Assembly: GCF_000003855.2 (NCBI RefSeq)
Contig: NW_003101666.1
Location: 155,934-219,933 of the forward strand
Length of the DNA: 64,000 nucleotides
Direction: 5' to 3'
Source of the DNA: Blastomyces gilchristii SLH14081
Taxonomy: Eukaryota > Ascomycota > Eurotiomycetes > Onygenales > Ajellomycetaceae
The notes under the pieces are model-generated. The model searched no databases. It saw only the letters and a program-made list of their open reading frames with translations, and was not told the DNA's origin. Numbering within the stretch: position 1 is the stretch's first letter; the number at the start of each line of letters is the position of its first letter. The translations under genes were made by a program, and so were the position numbers. This document shows positions 61,851 to 64,000 of the stretch, piece by piece.

Positions 61851-63469
61851 ATGAATCACCGTCGGAGTTCCTCTAGCTCTTCAACATACGGAGCTAGCGC
61901 ATCTGCAGCTGTACCGGGTGCATCACCATGTCGAGCATTTATCGCTTTAGGGAGCAATCAAGGTGACCGCATTGCTGCGATCGAACAAGCCTGTCGAGAA
62001 ATGGAAGCTTGTGGCATCAGAATCATACGGACTAGTAGCCTCTTCGAAACGGCACCTATGTACGTGACAGATCAAGAGTCATTTTTCAACGGTGTTTGTG
62101 AGGTTAGTTTCTTTCTATCTTTATTCTTTTGCGTTGGATGTCTTGGCTTTTAATCGGATGATCTAACATTTCTCATAGATCGAGACTACATTGGGTCCTA
62201 CGGCCTTATTAAACACACTTCAGTCAATTGAGACTGGTATGGGAAGACGCAAAATTATAGACAAAGGGCCTCGTAATATAGACCTTGATATCTTGTTATA
62301 CAATAATTTAAAATTCTCCGACCCTCGACTGGACATACCCCACAAACTCATGTTGGAGCGGGAATTTGTCTTGCGGCCTCTTTGCCAGTAAGATATCAAC
62401 CCCTGATGGCAGTAGTGAAGCCGCGCCCTACTAACATAAGAATAGACTAATACCTAAAGAATGCCCTCCCCTTTCAGACAAAAAACTCTCATATCAATCG
62501 TATCTTGAGTCCCTCCCACCCTCCAATCCCCCCCCGGTTGCCGTAACCCCGTTATCCCCTCACCTACCACCCCTCAATCCTTCCGACCCCACACGCACAA
62601 CACACCTAATGGCCGTCCTAAACGTAACGCCAGATTCTTTTTCTGACGGCGGACAAAACTCCCCCGCAAACCTCGCCGCCCTCGCCGAGACTATTCGTAC
62701 CTTTATCCGTAATGGTGCTACCATAATTGATGTGGGCGGCGAAAGCACTCGCCCAGACTCCGTCCCCGTGGCTGAACAAGAGGAACTCTCTCGAGTTATT
62801 CCAGCCATCCGACTTATCCGTTCCCTACCAGAGGCCAACAAGATCGCTATAAGTATCGATACGTATCGTGCCGCCGTCGCGGAGGCGGCAGTTAATGCGG
62901 GAGCAGATATCATCAATGATGTCTCTGCGGGTGCCATGGACCCAAACATGCCTGCTACTATGGCGAAGCTCCAGAAGACGGTGATGCTCATGCACATGCG
63001 CGGCACGCCACAGACAATGACCAAACTTACCGATTACAGCGCATATGTTCCTAGCAGCGGCACCGGTAGCGCCAGCGGCAGCGGGCTAATCAATGGCGTT
63101 GCCAATGAACTCATGGAGAGAATTAGAGCTGTGGAGAGTGCTGGCGTGCGGCGCTGGCGGATCATTCTCGATCCTGGAATTGGCTTTGCGAAGAACCAAG
63201 CGCAGAATCTAGAGTTGCTGGGGAACATGCATTGTTTGAAGGAGGGGTATGAAGGATTGCGCTATTTTCCGTGGTTGGTGGGGACGAGTCGGAAGGGGTT
63301 TATTGGACGCATTACTGGCGTTACGAAGCCGAATGAAAGGGTTTGGGGTACCGCGGCGGCTGTGACTGCGGCTGTTGCTGGTGGAGCGGACGTGGTGAGG
63401 GTTCATGATGTTGAGGAGATGAGGCAGGTGGTGAAGATGGCGGATGCGATTTATAGACGTGGCGATTGA
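61851..63469 (+). CDS. FOL1: Folate synthesis protein, HPPK-DHPS bifunctional
   Basis: Exons 61851-62102, 62179-62387 and 62446-63469 (1485 nt, 494 aa). Intron 1 is GTTAGT...ATAG; intron 2 is GTAAGA...AATAG with an ACTAAC branch point. HPPK (about residues 28-165) shows IALGSNQGDR, SSLFETAPMYVTDQESFFNG and the ATP/pterin motif GPRNIDLDILLYNN. A Pro-rich linker (SLPPSNPPPVAVTPLSP) leads to DHPS (about 205-494): VLNVTPDSFSDGG, IIDVGGESTRP, IINDVSAG, MLMHMRGTPQTM, ILDPGIGFAKN, GTSRKGFIGR and VVRVHDVEEM. HPPK pyrophosphorylates 6-hydroxymethyl-dihydropterin and DHPS joins it to p-aminobenzoate. DHPS is the sulfonamide target. Yeast Fol1 also carries FolB at its N-terminus; none is seen here, so FolB must be encoded elsewhere or lie in unrecognised upstream exons. 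The frame stays open upstream to 61689, so a longer N-terminus is possible. Confidence 0.93.
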
Positions 63470-64000
63470 AGGAGTTCAGTGGGTTCTTAAGGGGTGTTGT
63501 GTATCACGTTTGTCCTTTTATTGTATTTTATGTTCACTTTTATTTTTATTTTTTTGGTGCTGGTGTTCAACAAAAGTTATGATCGGACTTCTTTTGTATA
63601 TTTCAACATCATGTATTATGGATTCTACTTCATGGACTTTTATATATATTTGGATCGATACGATGATATGGCGGCTGTCTACCTTTTTGTGTGCTAGCAG
63701 TGCAACAGGCTAAATTTCAATTTTAATGCGGAGCTCGAATAGCGTCCAATGGAATTGCCCATTATATCGAGCAAAACGTTTTGAACCGGTTGTTTAAGGT
63801 GTTATTTACAGAGGCATCAACTAGATTTTAAGATTGATTTCGAACGTGAACTAACCTACAAGAAAAAGAATAACAAAAAGGAAGACGGAAGGGGAAAAAA
63901 TATAAAAAGAAAAAAAAAGAGGAGAAAAGAAAGAAGACAGAAAAACGACACGCAAGGGCAAATTTGGTATTCTACTCTCGCAAGATTATTTTAAACGCTC
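63470..64000. other. 3' flank of the folate gene
   Basis: T-rich 3' sequence after the TGA, then unique sequence and a purine-rich A/G tract at about 63860-63945. Short open frames over the T-rich part are not convincing genes. Confidence 0.5.

Noticed and set aside
62560..63024. 154-codon minus-strand frame
   Set aside because: It is antisense to the conserved DHPS motifs and is a shadow of that coding sequence.
1..64000. CRISPR arrays, rRNA and tRNA genes
   Set aside because: No regularly spaced repeats of CRISPR type and no cloverleaf with matching A and B boxes were recognised. A covariance-model scan would be needed to exclude a tRNA fully.

Overview
The window looks like nuclear DNA of a filamentous or dimorphic ascomycete, most probably a eurotiomycete (Onygenales-like). 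The evidence is short introns (about 50-115 nt) with CTAAC-type branch points, a fungal HPPK-DHPS folate protein, a GPI-anchored Cys-rich wall protein, and a sharp switch between GC-normal genic DNA and a very AT-rich 40 kb block. The genus is inference; no search was possible.

Left genic part (1-20973): a hypothetical protein (358-1318, +); a GPI-anchored wall protein with a TPTE-type repeat (2507-3479, -); an RBM25/Snu71-like U1 snRNP splicing factor with RRM and PWI domains (5849-8444, +, 5 exons); a nitronate monooxygenase (11532-12913, -, 4 exons); and a PLP-dependent cysteine-desulfurase-like protein with a predicted lipid-anchor N-terminus (17979-19607, +). Long non-coding gaps lie between them.

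Middle part (20979-60963): the AT-rich block is one nested stack of LTR retrotransposons, dissected here base by base. Copia element C (LTRs 271 bp, target duplication GGCAC) contains chromovirus A-I (LTRs 333 bp, TAAAT). A-I contains the minus-strand Ty3/Gypsy element B-I (LTRs 258 bp, GTGTA). B-I contains two separate insertions: chromovirus D (LTRs 536 bp, AATAT), which itself contains B-II (LTRs 257 bp, ATTCC/ATTTC), and chromovirus A-II (LTRs 309 bp, TGTAT/TATAT). A 506 bp hAT-like MITE with perfect 11 bp inverted ends and an 8 bp duplication sits in the copia pol. Both LTRs of every retroelement are present at equal length, and three of the insertions can be checked against an uninterrupted copy elsewhere in the window. 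All retroelement genes are dead: C:G-to-T:A transitions have removed almost every CpG, CpC and GpG and created stops and active-site changes.

Right genic part (60969-64000): a bifunctional folate-synthesis protein (HPPK-DHPS, 61851-63469, +, 3 exons), whose DHPS half is the sulfonamide target, begins 0.9 kb from the edge of the transposon stack.

The host genes share no obvious pathway. The notable biology is the complete, datable-by-nesting transposon stack, its unusual mutation signature with patchy protected pockets, and its position between two housekeeping-type genes.
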